DNA of 64,000 nucleotides, taken from Chitinophaga agri (GTDB taxonomy: Bacteria; Bacteroidota; Bacteroidia; Chitinophagales; Chitinophagaceae). Position 1 is the stretch's first letter, and each line of letters opens with the position of its first letter. The notes beneath the pieces are model-generated. The model did not search any database and was not told the origin of the DNA. It saw only the letters and a program-made list of their open reading frames with translations. A program made the position numbers and the translations under genes. The DNA lies in the NCBI RefSeq assembly GCF_010093065.1, contig NZ_CP048113.1, positions 1,612,001 to 1,676,000 on the forward strand, given 5' to 3'. Below, one piece after another: positions 54,669 through 62,063 of the stretch.

Positions 54669-56624
54669 TCAGCCTTCAAATTCCCGTTTCAGGGTAATGT
54701 TTTCCGTCTTTCCGAGCACAAGAGGTGTACGTTCAATGACCACGTTATTGTAGTCGAGACCGTATGCTTTATCATCCGGCAGGCTCAGATAATCCAGCAG
54801 GAAATGTATTCTCATGACGATATTATCCCAGAGGGAAAGATTGTTTTCGACGGAGAGAAAACTCTTCAGGATCACGAAGCGGAAGTCTCCGAGCAGATTG
54901 CCGGTTTCCGGATCGAAGTATTTGTTTTCAATAGTGATCTCGCTGGTCTTCCTCATTTCCGCGACCACTTTTTTGAATAATATATTAATGCGGGGTACTA
55001 CTCTGAAACCTAGTTTAAAACGGATATGTATGATCTCGTCCTTCTCGATCACATGTGAGATATAACTGGCCGTATAAGGTTTATCATCTACGTCCACATG
55101 CAGGAACCAGTAGAGATCTGCTCTTTTAGGCTGATGATGCAGGATGGAGTCAATGACACGCTCTTCGACACGCTCAGGTGTATCCGCAATAGTAAGATAT
55201 ACCAGGTGTGTAGCGTACTTAGGAATATCTGTATCATTACTGAGCCGCTTCAGTACAGGCACATATCTTTTGATATCAATAAGCTGTCGGTAACGGATCT
55301 TGAACCTTCTTCCGGCATACCATACATACATGATGCTGATCAATACCAGTCCTATCAGCAATGTGATCCAGCCACCATGTGCAAATTTGCTAAGATTGGC
55401 CACAAGGAAGGTTATTTCGATCCATCCAAATAAGAGGGATACCAGGAGTACAACCAGCTTCGGAACACGATGCGTATACAGGTAGATACTTAACAGGATA
55501 GTGGTCATCAACATGGTGAGTGTTACTGACAGACCGAAAGCCGCTTCCATGTTGGAGGATGCTTTAAAATGGATGACCATGGCAATACAGCCAACCATCA
55601 GCAGCCAGTTCACGGTAGGTACATATACCTGTCCGCGCATGTCGGACGGGAACTCAATACGCAGCCGTGGCCAGACGTTTAGCCTGATCGCTTCATTGAA
55701 CAGAGTGAATGTCCCCGAGATCAGTGCCTGGCTGGCAATAATAGTGGCAGCCGTCGCCACCACAATGGCAGGGATCAGGAGCTTTTTAGGGACCAGTCCA
55801 TAGAAGGCATCCACCACATCCAGGTGCTGACCGTTATACTTCAGCAATAAGGCCGCTTCGCCGAAATAACACAGTAAAAGGGCCACTTTGATAAATACCC
55901 AGGCCACCTGTATATTACGGCGGCCTACATGTCCCATATCCGCATATAGCGCTTCCGCTCCCGTTGTACACAGGAAAACGCCACCCAATACCCATAGTCC
56001 GCCGGGGTATTCCACCACCATCCGATAAGCATACATCGGATTGATCGCTTTCAGCACATACAGGTTCCCCACCAGATTACTAATACCCAATATGGCAATC
56101 ATACTGAACCAGATCACCATGGCTGGTCCGAAGAATACACCAATACGGCTGGTACCAGACTGCTGGAGAAGAAACAAAATGATGAGAATAACGATCGTGA
56201 TCGGCATGATCGGTATATCAGGGTTTAATACAAGCAATCCTTCCATGGCAGACGTAACAGATACCGGCGGCGTAATAAGACTATCGGCAATCATAAAGCT
56301 GCCACCAATAATAGCGGGCCATAAAACCCATTTCCCATATCTTCGGATCAGGGCATACAGCGAAAAGATGCCGCCTTCTCCGTTATTATCTGCCCGCATG
56401 GTGATAAAGACATACTTCAGGGTCGTCTGGAAGAACAATGTCCAGCATACAGCAGATACACCGCCCATCACCAGTGTCTCAGATATTTGTCTGTTACCGA
56501 TGATGGCTTTAAAGGTATATAAAGGAGAAGTACCAAGATCTCCGAATACAATTCCTATCGCTAATAATACGCCGCCCCACTTAAACTGATCAGGGCTATG
56601 ATGCGCTGCCTTATCATTGCTCAT
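54669..56624 (-). CDS. kup: Kup-family potassium transporter
   Basis: The 651-residue inner-membrane protein fits the K+ uptake permease family: GVLLAIGIVFGDLGTSPLYT at the N-terminus, GGIFSLYALIRRYGKW, ADSLITPPVSVTSAMEGL, TGAEALYADMGHVGRRNIQVAW and ASQALISGTFTLFNEAIRLN. About 12 helices are followed by a cytoplasmic tail of about 200 residues. It takes up K+ with H+. A phosphodiesterase gene follows closely. Confidence 0.95.
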   Translation of the reverse strand: MSNDKAAHHSPDQFKWGGVLLAIGIVFGDLGTSPLYTFKAIIGNRQISETLVMGGVSAVCWTLFFQTTLKYVFITMRADNNGEGGIFSLYALIRRYGKWVLWPAIIGGSFMIADSLITPPVSVTSAMEGLLVLNPDIPIMPITIVILIILFLLQQSGTSRIGVFFGPAMVIWFSMIAILGISNLVGNLYVLKAINPMYAYRMVVEYPGGLWVLGGVFLCTTGAEALYADMGHVGRRNIQVAWVFIKVALLLCYFGEAALLLKYNGQHLDVVDAFYGLVPKKLLIPAIVVATAATIIASQALISGTFTLFNEAIRLNVWPRLRIEFPSDMRGQVYVPTVNWLLMVGCIAMVIHFKASSNMEAAFGLSVTLTMLMTTILLSIYLYTHRVPKLVVLLVSLLFGWIEITFLVANLSKFAHGGWITLLIGLVLISIMYVWYAGRRFKIRYRQLIDIKRYVPVLKRLSNDTDIPKYATHLVYLTIADTPERVEERVIDSILHHQPKRADLYWFLHVDVDDKPYTASYISHVIEKDEIIHIRFKLGFRVVPRINILFKKVVAEMRKTSEITIENKYFDPETGNLLGDFRFVILKSFLSVENNLSLWDNIVMRIHFLLDYLSLPDDKAYGLDYNNVVIERTPLVLGKTENITLKREFEG

Positions 56625-56699
56625 ATCGCAAATATCAAGATATTTCGAACAGTTTGAGCGGATTATAGTGTTATATTTGAAGGCATTGTATATCCACTT

Positions 56700-57283
56700 G
56701 CATTACGATCAGGGCGGAATTTTTTGACAAACTGACCGACCAACAAGCATCCTTTAGTTCTTATACGATGCCGATCAACAGATCCGGGGCTTCGATCCTG
56801 CCGACAAAGGCAACTTTAAAGTGATCTGGTTTGAACACCCTGCTACTACACTACTCTCCTGCTGATTTCCTTCGGCACTGGACCGACAGGCCAGATATTC
56901 TCCCGCATTCCTCTCCTGCAGCATACCTACTTCCTAACCAGGTATCCGGGACCATGACTTCAATTTGCTGAGCGAAGCAGAAGAAACCTGTGTATTGGGA
57001 TCAGGCACAGGACGCGGGGTATATCAACAAAATACCTGGCTATACGGACGGTATACAGGGCCCCATGGAGGTGGAGTGCCAGCTGGTAAGAAACGGGCTT
57101 TATTGCGGGAATGACTGGAGATTATTGTTGCCAATTGATAGGGATGATGTGGGGGACTTCGTAAGGATCTACTTCTGGATAGGGGAACAGGATCTGGTGG
57201 GCCGGAATTTCGAGACTGCTGGTGCGTTTTACAGTGCTTTTGAGGCCTGGGTACATTTTTTAAAAAAAATATTGGTGATTTAA
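56700..57283 (+). pseudogene. Decayed YwqG/DUF1963 family gene
   Basis: Segments in different frames are recognisable parts of a YwqG (DUF1963) protein. YDADQQIRGFDPADKGNFKV and IWFEHPA lie around 56760-56850. KIPGYTDGIQGPMEVECQLV, then NDWRLLLPIDRDDVGDFVRI, then YFWIGEQDLVGRNFE span about 57020-57220. Several frameshifts, stops and probable small deletions separate them, so no functional protein can be made. YwqG proteins are of unknown function. Confidence 0.7.
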
Positions 57284-57293
57284 ATTATTTGTC

Positions 57294-57301
57294 TATTTTT
57301 G
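57294..57301 (+). promoter_or_regulatory. -7 element of tRNA-Leu(CAA)
   Basis: TATTTTTG matches TAnnTTTG and lies 28 bp before the tRNA. A TTGG at 57272-57275 is at about the right distance to be the -33 element. Confidence 0.6.
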
Positions 57302-57329
57302 CAACCCGCAACTGAAGGACAGTTGCTTT

Positions 57330-57413
57330 GCCCAGATGGCGGAACTGGTAGACGCGCTAGACTCAAAATCTTGTTTTCGAAAGGGAGTGCAGGTTCGATT
57401 CCTGTTCTGGGCA
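57330..57413 (+). tRNA. tRNA-Leu: tRNA-Leu (anticodon CAA)
   Basis: The 84-nt class II tRNA has acceptor stem GCCCAGA/TCTGGGC, D-arm TGGCGGAACTGGTAGACGC, anticodon loop CTCAAAA (CAA), long variable arm and T-loop TTCGATT. One position of the anticodon stem looks unpaired (T-T). Its acceptor arm is identical to that of tRNA-Leu(CAG) at 41624. Confidence 0.93.
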
Positions 57414-57422
57414 CTAAAGCGG

Positions 57423-57448
57423 AAAGGTCGGAGTATTCTCCGACCTTT
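57423..57448 (+). terminator. Terminator of tRNA-Leu(CAA)
   Basis: The stem aaaggtcggag / ctccgaccttt has a four-base loop and a T run, directly after the tRNA. Confidence 0.85.
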
Positions 57449-57474
57449 TGCTTTTTAAGGTGGTCAAGATCCTT

Positions 57475-57561
57475 TCTGGGCCTGCTTATCAGGGATCAAG
57501 TTGAATTCTTGGGGGGAAGAGGGATCAAGTTGAATTCTTGGGGGATTGTCATTAAAAAGAA
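57475..57561 (-). pseudogene. 3' fragment of an ISL3-type transposase (left side of IS66)
   Basis: If the IS66 element and one 8-bp duplicate are removed, the minus-strand frame of the right-hand fragment continues through here (NFFLFNDNPPRIQLDPSS) to a stop. This fixes the original order of the pieces. The catalytic part is absent. Confidence 0.55.
57492..57544. repeat. Two-copy tandem direct repeat
   Basis: Two copies of gggatcaagttgaattctt followed by a G run start at 57492 and 57521 (29-bp period). They lie in what was the 3' end of the ISL3-type transposase remnant, where they read as repeated PRIQLDP-like codons in one frame. They may be the end of that element. Confidence 0.75.
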
Positions 57562-57606
57562 GTAAGTATCCGGTAGACAGCACCTATGTAATGATTTTGG
57601 AGAGCG

Positions 57607-58383
57607 TTACTTTTGCTTCGTGATCCAGATATGAGGTAGGAGCTCTTTGATTCTGTTGATGGGATGGTCGTTAATGACCATTAAAACGTCCTTTAGCCAA
57701 AGGCTGGGATTAATGTTATGTAGTTTACAGGTTCCGATCAGGCTGTAGAGCATTGCAATTCGCTTTGCTGATTCATGGCTCCCGGCAAAGAGGTAATTCT
57801 TTCGGCCTATAACAGTCGCTCTTATAGATCTCTCAGCCGCGTTATTATCTGGATGTAGCTTTCCATCATACACGAAGGCACAGAGTTTATCCCAGCGTTT
57901 TATACTATAGGCAAGGGCTTTTCCTATCGGGCTTTGTGGAAGTACCTGCTTGTATTGGTCTTCCATCCAGCTTCCTAATTTCTTCAGTATAGGTAAGGAG
58001 TGCTTCTGTCTTGAAGCTGCTCGTTTTTCATTGTCGTGATTTAACGCCCTGCTATCGCGTTCAATCTGATAGACGAGCTGTAACTGTTCCAATACATATT
58101 CTGCTCTTTCTCGGTCGCTGTAAATAGCGTCAGAGAAGTACCTTCTTGCATGAGCAAGACAGTGGATCAATGTTATATTATTGGTGTCAACGATGCTATT
58201 ATATGCAGAGTAAGCGTCTGTTTGCAGCGTACCATAAAAATCTTTCAGCATTTCTGCGGGTCCTTCTCGGCCACGCCCGGGTTGATAATCAAAGACAAGC
58301 AGCTTGTTAATACTATCCTGATAGAGCCAGTAATACCCCCGATGAGTGCTCCCTTTCTTATCCTTGTCGAGCACTGGTACCGA
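57607..58383 (-). CDS. tnpC: IS66 transposase TnpC, exon 2
   Basis: This is the 258-codon 3' exon of the IS66 transposase: VPVLDKDKKGSTHRGYYWLY, the central TLIHCLAHARRYFSDA segment and the C-terminal DNAAERSIR-like motif (NNAAERSIRATVIGRKNYLF) that carries the catalytic Glu. The exon begins with TCG at 58383, directly after the intron's terminal CTACTCGAC. A longer frame starting at 58470 reads into intron domains V and VI and is not a protein. Joined to exon 1, the product is 496 residues, the normal IS66 length. Confidence 0.9.
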   Translation of the reverse strand, partial: SVPVLDKDKKGSTHRGYYWLYQDSINKLLVFDYQPGRGREGPAEMLKDFYGTLQTDAYSAYNSIVDTNNITLIHCLAHARRYFSDAIYSDRERAEYVLEQLQLVYQIERDSRALNHDNEKRAASRQKHSLPILKKLGSWMEDQYKQVLPQSPIGKALAYSIKRWDKLCAFVYDGKLHPDNNAAERSIRATVIGRKNYLFAGSHESAKRIAMLYSLIGTCKLHNINPSLWLKDVLMVINDHPINRIKELLPHIWITKQK

Positions 58384-60226
58384 GTCGAGTAGGCAAGGGC
58401 ATTTCAGCCCAAGCCTCTCACAGCACCGTGCGTGATAGTCTCCCATCACACGGCGCTTCCAGATTAGCAATACAATTAATATGGGCGAATAAATGACCAG
58501 TGTTCAAATAATCGGGGATTGGTTTCGTAGACTCTTACAAGCCATCTATGCGCCCGTCCCTTTCCAAGCTTTCTATTTTCCATTATCCATCTTACCAATT
58601 TTAGATTTAGCCAGTACCACAATCCATGTGTTGTCCACTTTGAGTATACACAATAATACTGATACCATCCCCTGATTTTAGGGTTTAGTATCCTTGCGAT
58701 GTTCAAAATCGTGCCTTGGAAACGTCTTCTTACTACCTCTCTCACTTTTTGCCTAACTGCTTTTTTAGACGAGTCACTCATACACGGAAAATACATAAGT
58801 TTCCAGCCATTCTTAGTTGGTCTGCCTAATGGTCGAAAAGTATAACCCAGAAAGTCAAAGCTTACACTTCGATGTGCTTCAGTATGTATATGATTTTTGC
58901 AGTAAACTATACGCGTCTTTTCCTCATTCAGCATCAACCGACAATCTATCATCCTCCTGGTAATTGCACCTTTGATGAAATTTGCCTGTTTTTCTGTCGT
59001 ACAGTGTATAATTGCATCGTCACAATACCGTTCAAAAGGCATGTTTGAGTGATTCTTTTCCATCCATTTATCAAATACAAAGTGAAGGAAGATGTTAGCT
59101 AGTAGCGGGCTTATTACTCCTCCCTGAGGAGTGCCCTTTTCCCCACGTCTAACTTCTCCGTTACACATAATTCCAGCCTTAAGCCATCGCTTAATATACA
59201 TTAGAATCCATTTCTCTTTTGTATACCACTCGATTGCCTTCAACAACAGTTCGTGATCTATACTATCAAAAAACGCTCGAATATCAATATCAACCACCCA
59301 ACTATAATAACCACACCGTGCAGTGGCTTTCTCCAAGGCCTGATGTGCATTCTTACCGGGACGATATCCATAACTATCCTCATGGAAGCTGCCTTCCACG
59401 ATAGGTTCAAGATAATTTTTCACAACCTGTTGAGCTATGCGATCTGATATTGTAGGTATGCCAAGAATACGCACACCGCCAGATTTCTTTGGAATTTCAA
59501 CGCTTTTCACAACTGGCGGGTAATAACATCCAGATGTCATTCTGTTCCAAATCCGGTATAGATTCTTTGACGCATCAATCGAAAAATCTTCTATACTTTC
59601 TCCGTCGATTCCACCACTTGCATTATTTTCCTTTACTTTCTTGTAAGCATCCAGTACCATTTTCTTGGTCACCGGATGTTGCTTTGTTTCATAATAATCA
59701 ATCATCCATTTTACTGTTGTTGGTTTTATAAAACTAATCTGGCTAAGCCCTTCCCTCCACAGCCATTACAGCAGCTTCAATAGTACTACGACTTAGTCCG
59801 CCTCTGTACAGGATATTGGTATTTAACCTTGCGGTGTCTCCGCTTGAATTGTTCCCTTTGCACTCCTGTACAAATTCCCTTGTTCCATTAAATCGCCTGA
59901 TTTAGTGTCCTGCTACCTATGTACCGCCTGTCATCTAGCCAACACCAGGTTACTGTCGCTAAACTTAATTTGTAGGTAAGAAACTGTTACCTGCTTTCGA
60001 CAGAATAAGTGCGATATCGATACTTTACTATGGCAGTTCACTTTCGTTCAGCTCACTAAATCTTACCTGACAGATTAATTCTGCCTTTTCCCCTATCGCT
60101 CAACACCTTTTCCTTTCGTCCAAAGCATCATAGGGTGGTTTGTAAGGTATGCCTGTCATCCCTTACGGTGGGCCTGCCACCATCAATCTAACAGCATGTA
60201 ACTTTTCATGTTACTTCAAGGCACAC
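58384..60226 (-). mobile_element. Group II intron inserted in IS66 tnpC
   Basis: The intron begins GTGTGCC (consensus GUGYG) at 60226 and ends CTACTCGAC at 58384. The 34-nt domain V (58423-58456) has the catalytic triad-type hairpin gcgccgtgtg ... cacgcacggtgc, and domain VI (58384-58421) follows. The maturase gene sits in domain IV and stops 20 nt before domain V. Removing exactly these 1843 nt restores the tnpC frame (238 + 258 codons). Domains I-III occupy 59706-60226. Confidence 0.93.
58476..59705 (-). CDS. ltrA: Group II intron-encoded reverse transcriptase/maturase
   Basis: The 409-residue protein has RT blocks in order: KSVEIPKKSGGVRILGIPTI, GSFHEDSYGYRPGKNAHQAL, WVVDIDIRAFFDSIDHELLL, RRGEKGTPQGGVISPLLANI and the polymerase box Y227CDD230, with Cys in place of the common Ala of YADD. 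The maturase (X) region includes FDFLGYTFRPL, RGWYQYYC and RVYETNPRLFEHW. The protein ends there. The HNH endonuclease domain is missing, which is typical of introns that home via nascent DNA strands at replication forks. It should splice its own intron and support retrohoming. Confidence 0.93.
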   Translation of the reverse strand: MIDYYETKQHPVTKKMVLDAYKKVKENNASGGIDGESIEDFSIDASKNLYRIWNRMTSGCYYPPVVKSVEIPKKSGGVRILGIPTISDRIAQQVVKNYLEPIVEGSFHEDSYGYRPGKNAHQALEKATARCGYYSWVVDIDIRAFFDSIDHELLLKAIEWYTKEKWILMYIKRWLKAGIMCNGEVRRGEKGTPQGGVISPLLANIFLHFVFDKWMEKNHSNMPFERYCDDAIIHCTTEKQANFIKGAITRRMIDCRLMLNEEKTRIVYCKNHIHTEAHRSVSFDFLGYTFRPLGRPTKNGWKLMYFPCMSDSSKKAVRQKVREVVRRRFQGTILNIARILNPKIRGWYQYYCVYSKWTTHGLWYWLNLKLVRWIMENRKLGKGRAHRWLVRVYETNPRLFEHWSFIRPY

Positions 60227-60940
60227 TGTCTCATCAGCCTGCAAATAGTCAGCGTTGAGTACTTCTGTTACCAGCGCTCTGTAAATAGGAGTAATTAACG
60301 CAGCTGTCTTAGCAAAACCATCACTCAGCGTTGAGTATGGTAGCTTTATGCCATCTCTTTCCAGACGTTGTTGCTGGCGATGCACGGGGAGATGATCGCA
60401 GATCTTCTCAACAACCAGTTGAGCCAGTAAGCCTGGCCCCATCATCGATTTTGCAACTGGTAATGTTGGCAAAGGTCCAACAATAATTTTTGACGACGTC
60501 TCATCCGCAGATGGGAGAAGGTACTTGTTACGGATGTAACGGACTACATAAATTTCAGCGGGTTTGTATTCCAGCACTTCAGTTTCAGTGGTGCCAATAT
60601 GTTTACTACCAGCTGGTATATGGTCTGGATCTATAATTACATCTTCTCTTCGTAAGTGAGATGGTATGGTATGACGGCTATCTCTGGCTTGAGTCGCATC
60701 TTGTTTTACAACTTTCACATAAGTCACCTTCTTTGCATCTAACACGTTGCAAACAGCAGCAGATTGTTCTGTTGGAATATCGAGTGCCAGTTGATTCTTA
60801 TCTGCGGGAATAAATCGCTCCTGACGAACTCCGAAAATCATCTTCTTGAGCTGATTCAATTCATGCTGCAGCTGCTCAACCTTGTTGATGGCAGACTCAT
60901 AGAGCTGTTTGTAATCATTATCTTCTGCTGACGTACTCAT
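60227..60940 (-). CDS. tnpC: IS66 transposase TnpC, exon 1
   Basis: The 238-codon 5' exon begins ATG 60940 and reads MSTSAEDNDYKQLYESAINK. A leucine-zipper-like helix (INKVEQLQHELNQLKKMIFG) and a zinc-finger-like linker follow, and the exon ends YLQADET. Asp236 in QADET is the first catalytic acid of the DDE triad. The intron enters two codons later. Unspliced, translation runs six codons into the intron (VCLEVT) and stops, giving an inactive fragment. Confidence 0.9.
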
Positions 60941-60989
60941 TGCAATTGCAATGTTATCACATGTAAATCAATTATTTGTTAGCGCGATG

Positions 60990-61346
60990 TTAATGATCGG
61001 CAGATTGTCGAAAATACCGCCTGCGGTACTGGACTTTATCCATCTGAATGCCTTGCAGAATAAGCATCAATTGTGTAGAAGTAAGCGAAGACTGTACCCC
61101 ACCTGGTTTGGGAATCTCAAATGTTCCCTTCTCAAGCCGCTTGTAATAAATCGCAAATCCATCTTGCTGCCATTGAAGTAGCTTGATATGTGTAGCTCTG
61201 CGGTTAAAGAAAATATAGACATCCCCGGTTAAAGGATCCAAATGCATCTGTTGATTGACAATAGCCGCCAGTTTGTAAAAGCTACTACTTATCATGATTG
61301 GCTGAGTATACAGAAAATACCTGCATGAGGACGAGAGTGCCAGCAT
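60990..61346 (-). CDS. tnpB: IS66 accessory protein TnpB (Orf2)
   Basis: The 118-residue protein matches IS66 Orf2: SSSCRYFLYTQPIMISSSFY, LDPLTGDVYIFFNRRATHIK, LLQWQQDGFAIYYKRLEKGT. Its ATG directly follows the tnpA stop codon, so the two are translationally coupled. The protein is needed for IS66 transposition, but its biochemical role is not known. Confidence 0.93.
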   Translation of the reverse strand: MLALSSSCRYFLYTQPIMISSSFYKLAAIVNQQMHLDPLTGDVYIFFNRRATHIKLLQWQQDGFAIYYKRLEKGTFEIPKPGGVQSSLTSTQLMLILQGIQMDKVQYRRRYFRQSADH

Positions 61347-61703
61347 TTATTTACTGTTTAGTAGCTCTTTTAGCATGTCTGTATTGACCGCCGAATGAAA
61401 AATTATCCTGTTACCTGATAAAGATATCACCTCCGCGAATGGAAGTGCAATATCTGGTATACTCGCCTTAGAAGGTGTCAGCTGAATGAAATGTTTTCGT
61501 CTGGGAACTTTTGCAGGAGTGGCAAACTGCTTCCTCCAGTTCTTGAGCATGGAGACCGTGATTCCATGATTATCACAAAACACTTGCATCTTTACGTTTG
61601 ACTGGCTCCATTGCATCGCGATATTCTTCTTCTCCGATATTGTAAATGAACGTATCGTGGAATTATTGGATGATTGCATACAGGGCATATTTAAACAACG
61701 CAA
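61347..61703 (-). CDS. tnpA: IS66 accessory protein TnpA (Orf1)
   Basis: The 118-residue protein has a helix-turn-helix-like N-terminal half (ISEKKNIAMQWSQSNVKMQV, then FCDNHGITVSMLKNWRKQF) typical of IS66 Orf1/TnpA, probably binding the element ends. It ends ELLNSK right before tnpB. Confidence 0.88.
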   Translation of the reverse strand: MRCLNMPCMQSSNNSTIRSFTISEKKNIAMQWSQSNVKMQVFCDNHGITVSMLKNWRKQFATPAKVPRRKHFIQLTPSKASIPDIALPFAEVISLSGNRIIFHSAVNTDMLKELLNSK

Positions 61704-61754
61704 ACATAAACCCTCAGACTTACATGCCGAAGATGCTGTCTACCGGAACCTTAC

Positions 61755-61897
61755 AAAAAGAAAGAAATTCACATCCCCCTGCCTCTCATAGCGTTCCTAA
61801 AAGATTTTACTTTCGCATTAAAAGATTCAGCAGAAGCATTAGTGGCCCTAGTTGTAAAGAATTTCAGAATGCCCGCTTCCCACATTCTAATGTTCCG
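61755..61897 (-). pseudogene. ISL3-type transposase fragment (right side of IS66)
   Basis: On the minus strand the frame reads RMWEAGILKFFTTRATNASA, then ESFNAKVKSFRNAMRGRGDV and NFF. The pattern N-x-S-A-E-S-F-N-A-K-x-K-x-F-R is the C-terminal signature of ISL3/IS204/IS1001 (DDE_Tnp_ISL3) transposases. The N-terminal part is gone and IS66 split the 3' end. Confidence 0.75.
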
Positions 61898-62020
61898 ATA
61901 ACACTAAATATCATACCCTTGACGGGCACATTTAGCTATATTACGCAAAAAGATACATGACATTATCTTTTCCGCAGAACTTTTATATGTACCCCGCTAG
62001 GACAATAGTTTGATTACTTT
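61898..62020. other. Gap with no gene
   Basis: No coding or RNA gene is visible between the transposase fragment and the terminator of the next gene. Confidence 0.4.
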
Positions 62021-62062
62021 TTAAATAAGAATGGAACCTTCTACAACTTCCATTCTTATTTA
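62021..62062 (-). terminator. Terminator of the 62064 gene
   Basis: The stem ttaaataagaatgga / tccattcttatttaa, with a loop of about 12 bases, lies right after the stop codon, with T-rich sequence beyond. Confidence 0.75.
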
Positions 62063-62063
62063 A

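Larger units (their letters stand above)
57562..61754 (-). mobile_element. Complete IS66 family insertion sequence carrying a group II intron
   Basis: The element is bounded by terminal inverted repeats starting GTAAG (left gtaagtatccggtagacagc; right complement gtaaggttccggtagacagc). It is flanked on both sides by the 8-bp duplication aaaaagaa (57554-57561 and 61755-61762), the target-site length known for IS66. On the minus strand it encodes tnpA, tnpB and tnpC in the usual order. The intron of 1843 bp brings it to 4193 bp; without the intron it would be about 2350 bp. Perfect duplications and intact frames imply recent insertion. Confidence 0.95.

Noticed and set aside
57299..57565. An open frame covering tRNA-Leu(CAA) and its terminator
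   Set aside because: The region is a clear tRNA plus hairpin; the frame is a chance reading.
58384..58470. The 29 residues at the start of the long 57607-58470 frame
   Set aside because: They are intron domains V and VI read through in frame, not part of TnpC.
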